DNA from: Eretmocerus hayati
Lineage: Eukaryota > Arthropoda > Insecta > Hymenoptera > Aphelinidae
Direction: 5' to 3'
Length of the DNA: 64,000 nucleotides
Assembly: GCA_029851415.1 (NCBI GenBank)
Contig: CM056744.1
Span: forward strand, 118,576,838 to 118,640,837
Part shown: piece by piece, positions 25,034 through 38,366 of the stretch
Layout: each line of letters begins with the position of its first letter
Numbering within the stretch: the stretch's first letter is position 1
Notes under the pieces: generated by a model
The model's input: only the letters and a program-made list of their open reading frames with translations
The model's database searches: none
Told to the model about the DNA's origin: nothing
Position numbers and translations under genes: made by a program

Positions 25034-25217
25034 TCAAACGAGTTGATTTATGGATTTATGATCAAATTATTGCTTATTCAGGTGATCGCTTCAGAAAATT
25101 TTCAGTGTTGGGTCAAACTTTGTCTTCTCTCAACCTTGTAATATCTGGAAATATAACCTCGTTTGCAAAAATCTTCCACAATAGATTAAGGTAGTTGTAC
25201 ACTAAAATGCAAAATAT

Positions 25218-25501
25218 ACCAGAATGTCACCAAAGTTGGTGAGGATTTAGTTCAAGTGTTAATGAACACCTGTGCAAAATTTCAAAATGATTGACCGTTT
25301 TGTTCCAGAGTGGTAGTCATCAAAATTCGTCACTTTTAGCATGGCGCTCATGCGGGATCGTCGACTCCCATATGAACGCAATGTTAAAAGTGGCGGGTTT
25401 TTGATGGCTACAACTCCGAAACAAAACGGTCAATCATTCTGAAATCTGTGTTCATTAACACTTGAACTAAATCCTCCCAAACTTTGGCGATTTTCTGGTA
25501 T
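25218..25501. mobile_element. Foldback MITE
   Basis: The arms of about 130 bases pair: ATACCAGAATGTCACC with the right end ATTTTCTGGTAT, AGGATTTAGTTCAAGTGTTA with its complement, and ATGATTGACCGTTTTGTT with AACAAAACGGTCAATCATTC. It has no coding capacity. A pogo-like terminus starts at the TA on its right edge. Confidence 0.88.
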
Positions 25502-25502
25502 A

Positions 25503-25670
25503 CAGTGGGATCTCCCTTAACGGATACCTCCTATTAGCGGACACCTCTCAATAACGGACAATTTTTTGCGACCAGCAGAAGTATAATCACAGAAATGAAC
25601 CTCTGATTAGCGGACACTTCCGGATAGCGGACAGTTTTGATGCAACCAGAGGTGTCCGTGCGACCGGAGA
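25503..25670 (+). mobile_element. Truncated pogo/Tigger-like terminus
   Basis: Begins CAGTGGGATCTCCCTTAACG after a TA dinucleotide, the form expected of pogo-family termini. It carries repeated short sites (AACGGATACC, AGCGGACACC, AACGGACA, AGCGGACACT, AGCGGACA), which resemble the iterated transposase-binding sites seen near such ends. No matching right end or transposase is found downstream, so this is a broken copy. Confidence 0.55.
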
Positions 25671-28189
25671 TTTAAATCAAATCTTCACCCATACCTAAAA
25701 TCCATTGGAGAAAGTTCACCCAGAAGAACTCAACAGCCAAGCCGCATCGCCCACAAAACCCCTTTAATCCATTCAACCCAATATGAACCTACTGAAAACA
25801 GCTACAGGAGCTCGTTGGGCAACCGCAAAGAGACACATCCCCCACAGGGTACCAGCGCAGCCGAATCGTATTTGAACTAATACTGCAGCGCCGTTACGAC
25901 ATTCATCCTACACTTGTAGAGTACCGAGGCGATTCGCAAACGAAGATCAAATTCTAATTAGCTCGAGGTGATTGGACAGAGCTTGCAGATGTTACAGTCC
26001 AAGTGGGAGCTTGCCCACGCCAAAGCTAATACAGATATAATATCTGCTTCAGTTGGCCTCTGAGTTGGATAACCGTCGTGTCCAGGAAAAGTGCTTCCTA
26101 TCTTGATGTTCCCCCGAGGCTTTACCGAGGCTAACTTAGATCCTTTTGGTTTGGAGCAGAAGTGGCAGGAGCTTTTCACTCTCAACAAATTCGACGCTGA
26201 TTGACCCCCCCCCCCCCGACTCCTCACTCGATGTTTTTCTATTGACTCTCTGGAAGTGTTACGGGCTCGTTTGTGTGGTTAGAAATGAGATAGGGAAAGC
26301 TGGCAATGCTGGGTTTGGCAAAACTGGAGTTTGGTGGAACTCAATTGGGAGTAAACATTTGAGGTGGCTGAATGAGTTAGACACAAAAGTTTGGAGAGGC
26401 AATTCCGATCGCTATACTTACTGTTTTGTAGATTGGCACGGATACTCCTCGATTTGACGAATAAGCCCATCAGTATTGACCATATACTTGAGTTTAGCAG
26501 CAAAGAAAATTCTGAATTGCCCAAATCTCGATGAACAAATTAATCGAGGGTTATTCTAACTATGCAAATTTGCAAAGCATTCGTATTAAATCGTGAGCTC
26601 TTTCGGCAGATAATCAAACAAATGAAGAGCTCAAAGAGCAATCCTAGGAGCACAGAGAACATTCACGAGGTATTGATGGAGCATGGGATATTGTATAAGA
26701 CAGTATGAAAGAATTCACGAATGTTTGCCATATGACAGTGATGAATCTCAGAAAAACTGCAGACTCACATATATTAGAAGTTTTTTACGTCTCAAATAAA
26801 TATGCAGATCTTATATGATTAATTTTCCTACTAATTTGGTCCCAAAATGCCAATAACACAACCTGAATCAAAGCAAACACGCACTACATTCGATTCCGTT
26901 TATGCAGAGTTTAATTAGTTGCACTGATAGGAAGTGGCCAAAGCAACCGATGCTTCTGTGAAATTCAAAGGCATAGTTAAATTGAGATTGGGATACGATA
27001 TTCGACTCCCATCGAAATATCGGATTGCACACAGAACGCGAGAGTGAGACAGAGAAAGCTTGAGAAAGCCATCAAAATGATCGGGATATCTGCGCAAATC
27101 GAGCACTAATCCAGGCGAGATCTCTTCTAATGCAGAAATTACACGAGCGGCAAGGTAAACATTGATGGAGTGTATAGGTATGAATTCCGCTGATAGTCCA
27201 AAACAGTGTCAATCGTAACGCAATTTATACTCAAAACAACTCGTATGCTCTAATGACATCAGGGACCATCGATTCCCGGGAGATTGGTGAGACACGATTT
27301 TTGAATGCTGTGAGTTTTTGTGAGGTTATGTCAGTAGAATCATCTTGAGGCTTTGAGCTTTGAGCATGAGCACCGAATACTGGGTGGGTTTTTTTCCTCA
27401 AGAGTATTCAAGAATCTCAAAACAACTTTCCTACTTAATACAAGTTGCAATGGTTCCAAATAGATGCTAGTAACGTCGTGATGAAGAATGAGTAATAATC
27501 ATGGATCTGTTGGTTTACAAAAATTTTAACGACGGTACCAGTGTTGCCACTGCTCCATAGAATCATATCGTGCTCTATTTTGAACTGAAAAATTGAGAAT
27601 TGAGCAATGTCATCATCGAACTTGAAAAGACAACAACGGGTAGTCCAAAATAAAAACATGATATGATGATCTCAAACATTCATTCGAGGAGAATTCTTCA
27701 TTTCGGTATTATTCTGGTGGCATATATGATGTAACAAGGAATATTATCAGAAACAATGTCGAAATAATTTGCCGACTTTGGATCAGAAAAGAGCCAATAT
27801 TTCGAAAAAACAATTAGTTTAAAGTTATGAAGTTTTACAGAAAAATTCTAGTAGCCTCCATAAACACGGGAAGTATAAAAGTACGATGTTGTCTTCATCC
27901 TGCTGTTTTCTCAACAATCGGGTCAACGAGCTTCGAAGCCTCGTCGGATCACGGAAAGAAAAGGCGCAAGCATTACGGCATCGAGATCGCCTCAGGTGTG
28001 ACGATGGACTCATACTCTTTTCTCGCGGGTGGCTTGTCCATAGTTTTTTTATTTCACTCGCACACCTTGGCCAGCATTTCCTCCCTCCGGACTATGACTC
28101 TATATCGCCGTTCCTCTTGAGGGGCATCAGAAGCTTCAGCTCACCGTATATACGAAGGGTTTATTTACGCCTGCGGCCCGAGTGTACTC

Positions 28190-28209
28190 CTTGCTTGCTT
28201 GCTTGCTTT
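28190..28209. repeat. (CTTG)n microsatellite
   Basis: Four to five CTTG tetramers in a row. Confidence 0.8.
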
Positions 28210-30108
28210 GCCGCTCGACTGGCTTCTCGCAGTCCGTTCTTTGAAAAGAGAAAATGTTTGATATCTTCTCAGCGCTTCCACTTGTCAAATTCAGTAAGAC
28301 TGCTCGGCAAATTTTATCTCATCGATCGCAAAAATTGTTGACAAAATGTTGCTCATACACGACTACGATTAGCCTATTACTCTATTCATTTTCATTTTAT
28401 TCCAAGTCAGTTCACCGAGTTTTGATGAGCTCCATCTTGGAGTTCCATCATCCGTTTATTCACTTGTAACGGAAGAATCATTTTTTCCATAAAAAGAAAC
28501 TATATTTCTCTCAGATTGAAGTATGTACTCTATACTCAGCTTCTGTGAGAGAAAATTATATCCTTGCTTTCTCATCTGACCCTGATAAGGCAGGTGAAAG
28601 AGTGCTGAAGAAATTTACGTCCTTCGCGAATAACACAGTCCGATGTCAAAATATGATTTGATTTCTAGAAACTAATTCCTGCATAGTCTTCGAGCCGATG
28701 ATACCGAATATATTTTCAGGCTTGCTCTACTTACCTCGTCACGTTTTAAAGGAATTGGATGTCAAATAGAGGTTATAAAAGAAATTTTAAGCGCTTTTAT
28801 TCACTTTTATTCACTGCCGCGAAGGTTGGAACGTTGTAGAATTTTCGAGAGAATTCGGCATACCGTAAAGCGGGGTCGACCTGGGCCACCTTCGTTGAAT
28901 TTTCTGCGAACTTCTTGCACTTTCCGATACTAAAACGGGAATCCTCTTTTTGGATCACGTTTCCTGGTCACGAATTTGCCGACATACAGAAGATGAGAGT
29001 TTCATAAAATTATTTGAGCTAACTTGAGACGTATCAGGCCTACTACCCTAGAGTGAATGACGAAAATTCACCCGACTTCTCCGGGATGTCCAAAATCACT
29101 CCCAAACGACTGAACGATCCAAAAACCAAGAGTAATGGCTATCGGGGTGGTCAAAGTTACCCGGGACGTCCAAAAAAAGTTAAATTTTCGTTCAAATCGC
29201 CGTTGTGAATAACTTTCCCACCTAGATTCAATTGGCAATAGCGCAAGAGGTAGAGCACGTCATTATACCTACCAAGAAGAAATCATTGAGAGAATACAGA
29301 GGTCGATCCACGGGTCGATCTAATGATATTTGCGCAAAAGTGTTCCGCGAAGTGTGAAAATCAGTTTTTTCGACACTTTGGGGCACGGAAAAGTTGCGCC
29401 TGACGATGAACTTTGAAAAAAACTGGCTTGCGAAAGCCTGGAGCAAAGCAAAATCCACTTTTATAGAGGACAACTGAAAGGGTAAAATTTAAATCGAAAT
29501 TGGGTGACAACATGTAAGTGTTCACCGTACACCCTTAAAATGGTCTTTGGGCTCTCATAGCAGTGGGATTTGCTGCTCAATACTGAGTATAATATTTTAT
29601 AAGTTTGCCTGCCCAAATCCCCAGCAAGCTTCTCCGCGGTGCTACACACTCACAAAAGTCGAAAAAATGAATAGCGACAGGGCACGGAGCTGACATTTTG
29701 ACCTCTTTTTTGATGATAATAATTTCCGGTAGCCCTGGGTCAAGAAACTTACGATTGCGCGAGAAAGAGCACTAAAGAATACATCGAAAATGACTGACAC
29801 GCTTTTTTCCAAGGTGTTTCAAGTGTTCGTACAAGCAGGGTCACAACTTTTCAAATTTTCACAGAACTATAGTGATATCTATATAAGATATAATGAAAAA
29901 TTACGTGGTTGCCCTGTGTGAAAGGGATCACTAGTCGGGGTGTTGACAAAGTAGAGCCACGGCAAAGTGCAATGAAAGCGTTTAATAAAAAAGTGTCAAT
30001 TTTGCTTCCTGCAAAAGCCGTTATCTTTGTTATCAGAATAGTTATCGGAAATCTGCGAGATCTAGGCCATTATCAAGATGAGCTTACTCAGATGAGAATA
30101 GAGCTTTC

Positions 30109-30272
30109 CGAGTTACGCCGAAAGGGAATCAAAAAAGTTCCTGAGACTGGCCCCACCTATTGCCATTATTTAGCATAGTTCATACCTCACCTTCCACTGT
30201 CCTATGATTAAGAATTGCGTAAGTGGGTCCAGTCTCGGGAACTTTTTTTATTTCCTTTCGACGTATCTTGGG
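30109..30272. repeat. Inverted repeat, about 55-base arms
   Basis: The left arm (30109-30161) and right arm (30216-30272) share AAAAAAGTTCC(T/C)GAGACTGG and GCCGAAAGGGAAT with their complements, around a 54-base loop. It may be the remains of a larger foldback element. The 89-residue frame overlapping the left arm (29909-30178) is therefore doubtful. Confidence 0.75.
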
Positions 30273-31819
30273 AACCTCTCAATCGATTTCCATCTACGTC
30301 TGTTCATTTTAATAGGAGAGTAGTTTTCGTAGAACTTTTATAACTATTGTTGATAATACAGATATCAGACCACGCAAACCTTACAACTGACGTTTCTCAC
30401 AACCTTGAGAACGAATTCATCGAAAACGTGATGCAATAGAGCAAATCTGAAAACAGATTCCGATTCAGCGGCTCAGAGTTTACTGGAGGAGCCGTATTGC
30501 AGAATTGAGTCACACCAAACAAGGTGAATCTTGCTGGACTGAGTTACAGAAGAAATTTGTGCAGCTTGTGTTTTGAAACGCACACCGATATACGAATAGA
30601 ACCCAAATTTCGCAACAAAAATTCATCCATGAACAAGTTGACATTCACAGGAACACGAATAAGGATGAATTAGTAATATTCAAAATAACTTTTCAAGTTC
30701 GCATATGGAAATGGCAAAAGTTACAGACGTTCAGTCCTTCAAGTCGGCCCTCCATTGAACCACACAACCAAAGATGAATATTTACAACCCGGTCTACAAT
30801 CGATACTCATCAGTCGCTAAATATTTCAGGAGCTTAGCCAAAAGATCCTCAGAACTCGAACAAAACCTAATAAGATACTCCGCGCCAAACTCTCACCTCC
30901 ATCTACAAATGTTCAACAGGCAAAAATATCTATTCAAACCCTAATCCGACTGAAATCGAACCCATCGAAGCAATAACGCGCCAGTCGAACCATTACTTTG
31001 GTATGCAAAGTGTCTTCGAAACGTCATTATCTTCCTTTGCTGCCATTCTCTCGGTAAAATTCTCTCTCTTCACTCTAAAGCGTGGCAAGGCAAAAGAATT
31101 GATGCCTTCAGATCCAGTGTAATAGTCCTTGGTGCGAGAATAAAAAACTAAAATTGCTATCGATACTCTCGATTCAACCGTACACTTGCAGAAGATCATT
31201 TTTTCTCGGGCAAATGCAAAGTCCCACTAATTTGTTCTACATCGAGCCTCGAGCTCTTCAGACACCAGGGCACCGACACGATCATGTAAATGAGGCTTAT
31301 TATCCTTGAATCGTCGGACACTGATGGCGAAGCCTGCTCTGTTTAAATTACGGATTAATCTAAACGCGAGTAAAAATGCGATGATATACTTTGGGAAAAT
31401 CTGGGGAATGACCTCGGTAGGCGAGTAAATTCTGGATTGTGTACCGATTCTATCTCGCTCGAATTTTTAGATGTTGTAATGTCCCGTGTAAAGATGGGAA
31501 CACTATGGTCAAAGTACCTCAATTTTTGATGATGATTTTCTATGACTACGAGATCCTCTGCTACTCTGAGAATATTGTTACTCAATGGCTTACACGACTT
31601 CCCCCAAAAAATCACAGACTGAAGTTAAAATCACTCACCTTATATTCTGAATAGTGATTTTATAACATAAGAAGATTTGTGAAATGCCGAAGCAGTGAAC
31701 TTGAGGAAAACTTCATAAATAGTCTTCTCTAATCTTTTTGACTCTTGTTCCATTGAGGCAGTTTGAACTGCCACAGGCGCTTTTCCGGCGATAAACACAT
31801 CTATAAATTCGCCAATTTC

Positions 31820-31860
31820 TTAACACGTTCACTGCGATGGGCCCCACGGGTGGGGTCTAC
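31820..31860 (+). mobile_element. piggyBac-like terminus candidate
   Basis: A TTAA tetranucleotide is followed by CACGTTCACTGCGATGGG and then an imperfect inverted repeat (GGGCCCCAC/GTGGGGTC). TTAA targets with a terminal repeat and a nearby short palindrome are typical of piggyBac-family ends. A diverged copy of the same segment lies at 63422-63464. I could not find the opposite end. Confidence 0.4.
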
Positions 31861-32677
31861 GCATCCTTTACTGTGTATGATGAAGGGGGGGGGCACACTT
31901 TTCATTGAGTTTCAGCTCACGTCCAACCGAGGAGACATATCCAATGGCTTATGTCGTCGCAGTTTCTCGTTGTTCATGTTATAATGAACATGTGTGCACA
32001 GCAGTTTCGGTATTGCTACTGACTCGATTTCGCTGAGTTTTTCCGGATCTTCGTTTTTCACGCAATTCATTCGTTAATCACACGAAATCAAGTGATTATC
32101 AGCAGACTACTCACTTTGAATTCGATAATTTTCAACATTTAGTTGGAGCCTCGAAAGTCGCAGTTTGACAGTTGTCAAACTGTGATCGACGCCTGAGCCT
32201 CGAAAGAACACATCGAGCGATAGATTCAAAATATCGATCAGATCTACCTTATCGGTATAATTTGAATTTTCAACGTTCATCAGCTAGTTTAAAAGCTCAT
32301 TTCAAGACCTACAATCAGGGTCCAAACACGTTGAAAGATATCAAACCTCACTTGAATAGTCTCAAATGTACGCGAGGAAAAAAGTTTCAGCGAAATCAAA
32401 AAACGTGAGTCTTAAACACAGCCTCTGTTCTATCGAATTTGTACTTTCATGTACGGTGTAGAAAAAGATGATCGGATTGAATCTATCACTTTTCATGCTT
32501 GAAAAGATTTGAAGTACGTCAATGAACCGCAGCCCAAGATCAGGTTCAGCAATGGTGAAGCTCGCTAGAGCCATGATCAAACATTATTTTTTGGGTGAAA
32601 CAGATATTAAGGTGAAAATTCTCTTAGAGGCTTAAAACATTGAATTTGATATTTTTTTGGCACTACTGATCATTCTC
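31861..32677. other. Non-coding stretch upstream of the 32.7 kb exon
   Basis: No gene recognised. It contains a G9 run near 31886 and a palindrome at 32158-32184. Confidence 0.5.
32158..32184. repeat. Short palindrome between direct repeats
   Basis: CAGTTTGACA and TGTCAAACTG are separated by GT, with extra pairing outside. GAGCCTCGAAAG occurs on both sides (about 32147 and 32193). Confidence 0.7.
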
Positions 32678-32785
32678 ATGAACATTCTTCTACTATGTTT
32701 AGTAGCTGCTGTAGTAGCTGGTTCTCGACTAAGAAATCAGGTTGACTATCCAAAAAAAATTGAATCCAGGTCGGTAGAAAGTCAC
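32678..32785 (+). CDS. Probable first exon of a secreted protein (partial)
   Basis: From the ATG at 32678 the frame reads MNILLLCLVAAVVAG followed by SRLRNQ. This is a classic eukaryotic signal peptide: a very short n-region, an 11-12 residue hydrophobic core and small residues (A-x-G/S) at the likely cleavage point. The frame stays open to 32893 (71 residues), but GTGAGC at 32786 is a good splice donor in phase 0, giving a 36-residue first exon. GTCGGT at 32770 is a weaker alternative. I could not identify the following exons within the next 4 kb, so the product is unknown. The protein should enter the secretory pathway. An in-frame TTG extends the open frame upstream, but the ATG gives the better signal peptide. 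It could still be a chance frame in AT-rich DNA. Confidence 0.42.
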
Positions 32786-32893
32786 GTGAGCACAGTAAAT
32801 CATTATCGAATATTAGCTCGCTATGATAACATATATGAATTGAGTACCCTAGACCTCTATGTCCATCGTGTTTTGATTTTCACATGGGGTTAA

Positions 32894-35800
32894 TAATATA
32901 ATTATAAGTATGTACATTATGAATCTGGTAATGAGGAATCGATTTGTGAGCAATGACTCATCCACAACGAAAATTTTTTTCATTTTGAAAAAATGTATAC
33001 AGATGATATACTGATTCGATCACCCGACATTCATCAGATCGGATCAAGGTATTTTGAAGCAGCATATCCTGATGTATATAAACCCCAAAATTACTCTTCA
33101 GACTCGATGATGCGAGCATGGCATAATAAAAGGCACGCCGACACCACCACGACGTGAGATAAACTCGACGTGCGAGTGGATTATGCATAAACACGTGTGG
33201 TAAGGGCAGCTACGCAGATTACCTTCAATCTTTTTTTTTTACTCTCTGACTTTCGCCAGAAGAAATCGAGAATGGGCCGGGAATCTCATCGTTGGAATCC
33301 AACCAGACGATTGAGTTTGCGATCCTCATGATCCTCCATAATATTCTCCAAGTTTAATCCGCAGAATTGAATGGAATGAAATGACAACTATAGTGTACCT
33401 TCAGGCATTTGCAAAGTTTTGCACGGATGTACAAAATTATTTATAACTTCCTGATCTCATTCACAGACCCCAAGGCTAAAATCGATATGATATTATATTC
33501 GATGTACTGATGTGATGAGCTTGGAGAAATGGAATCATATTCGGTTCCCTCCAAGCTCAGATCTTTCAGATATTTTTATTATGGTCACCGGTAAACATTC
33601 TCAGCGCTTTCGTACTCAGAAAATGATATAAGAAAAGATTTTGTTTAACATTTTCGAATAATTTGAAAATAAAAAATTTTCGAATAAATTTTTATGATAA
33701 AGATGAGTGATTCTTGTTAATTCATGATTCTTACAAGAGGCACTTATAATTAGGACAATAGATTCCCCCCCCCTCCTTTGGTATTCATGCTATAGCTAAA
33801 AAAGTTGCTCATATCAGGTATTGAATTTACTGTGGAATAGAGTCGAGTAAAATGGGTATTAACGAAATTGCCATGTTATAAAGGTGTCAAAAAAACTGAG
33901 AAAACCTCGGGGACAGCATTTTTATTGGATACTAGGTGAAACCCATTCCAATCACCTAAATTTGTATTTATCGACGAATTCAGAGTGATATTTCAGTCAA
34001 CTCATGTGACGGAAGTAGAAAGGGATATTTATGACACGTTGTGCATAAAATTTCAAAACTTGCTCGTATAACCATTTTCAGGAATCAGTGTACTAGAAGA
34101 TAAATGCAAACATTTCTCGATAACGCAACAATCGCTCTTGAATCTGGGTGACTTTGATCATAATACTTTTTTCAAGTACGCAGAACTGCTATCAGTTTGA
34201 TTGATTGATTTGCCCTATGTAATGATTTTGTTCCACTCGTGCGCACATTTACACTCTCATGAAATAGGCATATATTTTTTCCGAACGCTCCTACAATTTG
34301 AGCACCACAAATTAATAAGCTAGTGAAAGGAGTGGAAAACAAAATAAAAAAGAAGAAAAATGGGAAAGGATGCAATAGAACGCAAAACCTGATGCTGCAA
34401 GTTCTTACTCCGTAGCATATGACCGTACCACAATATACCCAATTTATGAGATTTCTTTTGCGTCACATGCTGGCTCAAATTTTCTCATCAGAATCGAATT
34501 GCACAACATACACATAACTCGGTGGTGCTATGCTCGTCCAATGCAATATCAGATTTGCGTGCGTTCATAGACTACCCCTATTTTCGAAACGAAATTGATC
34601 CAATTTTTTGTAGATTTTCTCGTTTTGTCCATAATCTCAACCCGACGACGCCAAGAACATTTCCCGCTTCGGAGTAATCCTCGGTATTTTTTGCTACAAA
34701 TTGACAAGCAGATGGCTTCGATTTTTCACAATGTCGGTTAGATCGATATCATTGAGTTACGAAATGATAGCATACACAGAGCGAGGAAATACTCAGAAAA
34801 TCTCAATTACTATGCTACGAACGGAGAATATTCTACCTATGATCGAAAAAATTGAAAGGACAAAATCTTACAACACACGCTGTGAGAGTAGTTTGAAATA
34901 AGGCAAATTGAGTTTCAGAGCAAGGCTAATTTTGATCTCTGACTAGTAGGTATCCAAATTCGTAATTAATTTTCTCGTGGAAAAATTGAGATAGTTAGAC
35001 GTGAAAGTAAGCGTTCATGGAAGGGAAAAAAATCTCATAAAATTCGAACACGAGGCCAAAGAATGGGCTTCCCACGATATATCAAGCAGTCTCAAGGGCC
35101 ACATCTGTCAAGATGGATAAGACCGTCGACAAGGTGCAAGCTGCAAAAGTGCTCGAATCGGGTACAAAATAAGGTAACGAAGCGCGCACCCGCTCTTACA
35201 TAGGGAAGGGGGGGAGGAGTAATAAAACTGGACGTTGCCGGGGGGAGGAACCCGAAGGACATCACGAGGCGCCGCCGCCTCCGTCACGGACAAAGCCTTT
35301 GCTGCGCAGAGCTCTAAAATACGATGCAAATGCACCCGCGCATAATCGCGTCCACGCAGGTACTCTGATGGCCTTGGGGGACCGGGTGTCTATCTTTGCC
35401 AGTATTCCTCCTCTTTTTTTTTCTCTATTTTCGCTCTACCAATCGAGCACTTTGCGTCTTGGTTGAATCTGATGCATATATAATACGTCACAGACACTCG
35501 ACGAGAGGAAAGGAGCTTCTTTGTGGATTCGATGTCTGCTTATTCAATTGTCACATGCTAGAAAAGCTTTTTGGGGCGAAATATGTGAGCAAGCTCGGAG
35601 CAAGGTATGGTGGTAGGGTTTGAGTGTCAGATGGATGAATTTTCTGAGAAGAGTTGGGAAAATTTTTCCGGAAAGGGTATCGATTGGAGACACCATTCCA
35701 GACTTGAATTATGGAAAAGACCATTGGCTATTACCAAGGAAAAGGGTATTTTTCTGACTCAACTAAAGCTTTCAGATTTGAAATTTCGTCAGCAAGGCAC

Positions 35801-37515
35801 AATATATTCATGATGATTTTGTTGAAGGGGTGAATTGGTTACATGTCTTGCGAAATCCAAAGGTTCAGAATTAACAAATCTTGCATACTCAAAATGCACG
35901 ATAATAAAAATTCTGAAAAAGCAAGTATTGACAACTCCGAGATACATGGTGAGCATTAGTTAGACATGTTTGAATATATTCTGATAAACCAAGAAAGAAA
36001 TTCATTTTGTCAGTGCTAGTTTCATCATCGTAACGAGGAAGAATTATTTGTTCATCAGAACATCTTTACACGCTTTTCAGTCATTTGTTTGAGATCGGCA
36101 TAATGGGCAACATAGAAACAATCATTCGACTCAATTTTTGCTGGTCCATTTCTGAATGTCAATGATTTGAGAAACATCCTGATGGAAAACTTTGATGCAT
36201 AGCACTCGTGCGCGATTGGGGAATAGATGGGTCAAAATACTTTTACACCCCCCTCTATCCCAGCAACGTAATCTTGAGCCGTTACAAAAAATGACACAAT
36301 GGTGACAGAAAAAATTATCGACAGAATGTGTTTTACCTCAGCATCACAAAGACTCTGAACCTTATGCTCAATTAATTTCTTTCAAAAAATTGAATAATCC
36401 CATATGTCATCTGAATCTTTTACTGTCACAGCCCAACTCCCAATGTCAGAGCATTCTGTCCCAGTGAAATCTTTGCAAATCCGATCTTTCACCTCTCAGC
36501 TCCTCATCCAACAAAATAGCATTCCCTCTCGAAAAATTAATTCTCAAGGACCCTTCATCCTTGGAACATTCAATTCAAACTGAAAAAAGATACCCGGGCG
36601 ATTAAAATTCGCAGCGCGTCTCGCATCGAGACACTATCTCACAAAAACAGCTGGAGATAATCCGTCGCGGTGTGAGCAAAAAAAAATGCCTGCTCACCTG
36701 CTGCTACTATAATACTTTCCAACAGGTATAGATAACTGAAAGAGAGCCAATAAACACGCATTACGTTCTGGGCATCGCTCGCGCAAATCTACACAACGGC
36801 AGCAGCCAACAGCGTGGGCTCATGAATATTCAGCCACACTGAGGGCAGAACCGTGGTTGTGGTGGCTCTCGCAAATCCGTCTGGTTTAGGAATCGACGCC
36901 GTGCCGGTTGCGATCGATTTGCATCGGATGCCATAAGTCAGAGCTCACAGCTGAGCGGGCCCATATCTATACTACTACCATGGTGCATATAACGGTCGAT
37001 CCGCGCATCTTGATTAACGACGAGGAAGAGCCAAACACAGACACGAAAGAGGTCTTCGACGAGGGCAGTCCTCTACTTCTCGTGTCTTATGCAGAGACTA
37101 TATCGCTGGGGGTGATGCGGACATGATTTATCTACTCGAGCGGATGGGATATATTCTTTGCCACGAGGAATTTGAATTTCCCGCGGCGCCCGCGCCCGTC
37201 ACGCGCCTCTATATTCCTCGATCGCGTGGTTTGAGATGTTGGCTATATCGCTCTGGCATGAAAAATCTGTGAAGCTCGAGTGATGGGGCGCACGGTATGA
37301 ATGAAGAATATGCAGTACCGCAAGCCGGGGTTTCATTGGCATCTATTTATTCTCACTCGAGGTTTTGTATCGCTAATTCTGCCTGCAACATCCTATACAG
37401 TGGCTCATCTATAGTGAATGAGATGTTGAGCTTTTGGCGGACCATTCCCCGCGGCGCGGCGCTATTACAGAATCACTGTTATGAAACTTGATAAATTTCA
37501 ACCAAAATTTTCAAC
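32894..37515. other. Non-coding stretch
   Basis: No supported exon. It holds short C and G runs (around 33770 and 35210) and a moderately GC-rich patch at 36.8-37.5 kb, where the 72-residue frame at 36908-37126 has no recognised domain. Confidence 0.5.
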
Positions 37516-37755
37516 TACAGTCATCCCTCGTTAACACGAACACCTTTAACACGAATTCTCTCATTAACACGAACGAAATTCTTGTCCCGTTGAGAATGCA
37601 CTGGCTCTTATGGACGTTTTCTGAGTTAACACGAATTTTCGTTAACACGAACTTCGAACGATTTTCCGGTCCCGTCTGACTCAAGATCTTGGTTAATACG
37701 AATTCAAATTTGTAAACAGAGTCAATGTCCGCGAGGAACAACTCAGGACATCGCG

Positions 37756-38286
37756 ATGAGTAAGCGCAAGCAGTCGTGTATTGATTTGAGCACCAAACTT
37801 GAGATACTAGATGAAGTTGATCGGTCTGTTAAGAAAAAGAGCGAAATAGCTGATAGTTTTGGAATTCCAAGATCTACATTATCAACGATCATATCACGGA
37901 AAGATGAGATTCGGAACGCCGCAGCATCAGGAATTGAGTTGCTAAAAGTAGAACGCTTGCGTGGTGCGGAAAATGATGAATTAGAAGAGGAATTATTTGA
38001 ATAGTTCTGCAGAGTGCGGGGAAAAAATATTCCAGCGACTGGCGGGTTAGTTCGAGAGAAGACTCTAGAGATTGCGAAAGATTTAGGCGTCGAAAATTTT
38101 AAAGCTTCGAGTGGTTGGCTGGAGAATTTTCAAAATCAAAAACTTATTTCATCCCAAGTTATCTGCGGTGAATTTCTAAAAGTGGACGAAAGAGACGCGA
38201 ACAACTGGAGGAAAGATTTTTCAGAAACTAGGAAGAAATTTGCTCCTCGAGATACTCTCAATATCGATGAAGGTGGGATACATTAA
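37756..38286 (+). pseudogene. Tigger-like (CENP-B/pogo family) transposase pseudogene
   Basis: The first part (residues 1-82) is a psq-type helix-turn-helix: KRKQSCIDLSTKLEILDEVD, then KKKSEIADSFGIPRSTLSTI. A TAG at 38002-38004 stops the frame at a position where the family usually has Trp, so a single G-to-A change explains it. Reading continues in the same frame into the second DNA-binding domain (CENP-B type), with REKTLEIAKDLGVENFKASS and SGWLENFQNQ, then VICGEFLKVDE. The frame reaches the first catalytic Asp region, NIDEGG (usual form NADETG), and ends four residues later. The rest of the DDE domain is gone. In living members the protein binds the terminal repeats and cuts at TA. Here it is a relic. 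Confidence 0.93.
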
Positions 38287-38366
38287 AATCTTTTCTCCAA
38301 CAGTACACTCAATCTAATAAGAGGGAACAAGTGCCATGGTGGTGCCAAAATATAATAATAATAAAA

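Larger units (their letters stand above)
25671..31819. other. Non-coding stretch with small repeats
   Basis: No supported gene in 6 kb. It contains a 13-base C run at 26205-26217, a (CTTG)n block at 28190-28209, a possible unclassified repeat fragment at about 28860-29170 with the recurring phrase GGGAYGTCCAAAA, and an inverted repeat at 30109-30272. The open frames around 27.8-28.4 kb overlap one another and have no recognised domain. Confidence 0.5.

Noticed and set aside
24530..25037. Open frames on both strands rich in Trp-Met-Asp-Gly or His-Pro-Ser
   Set aside because: They are translations of the (GGAT)n/(ATCC)n repeat and exist in several frames at once, so they are not proteins.
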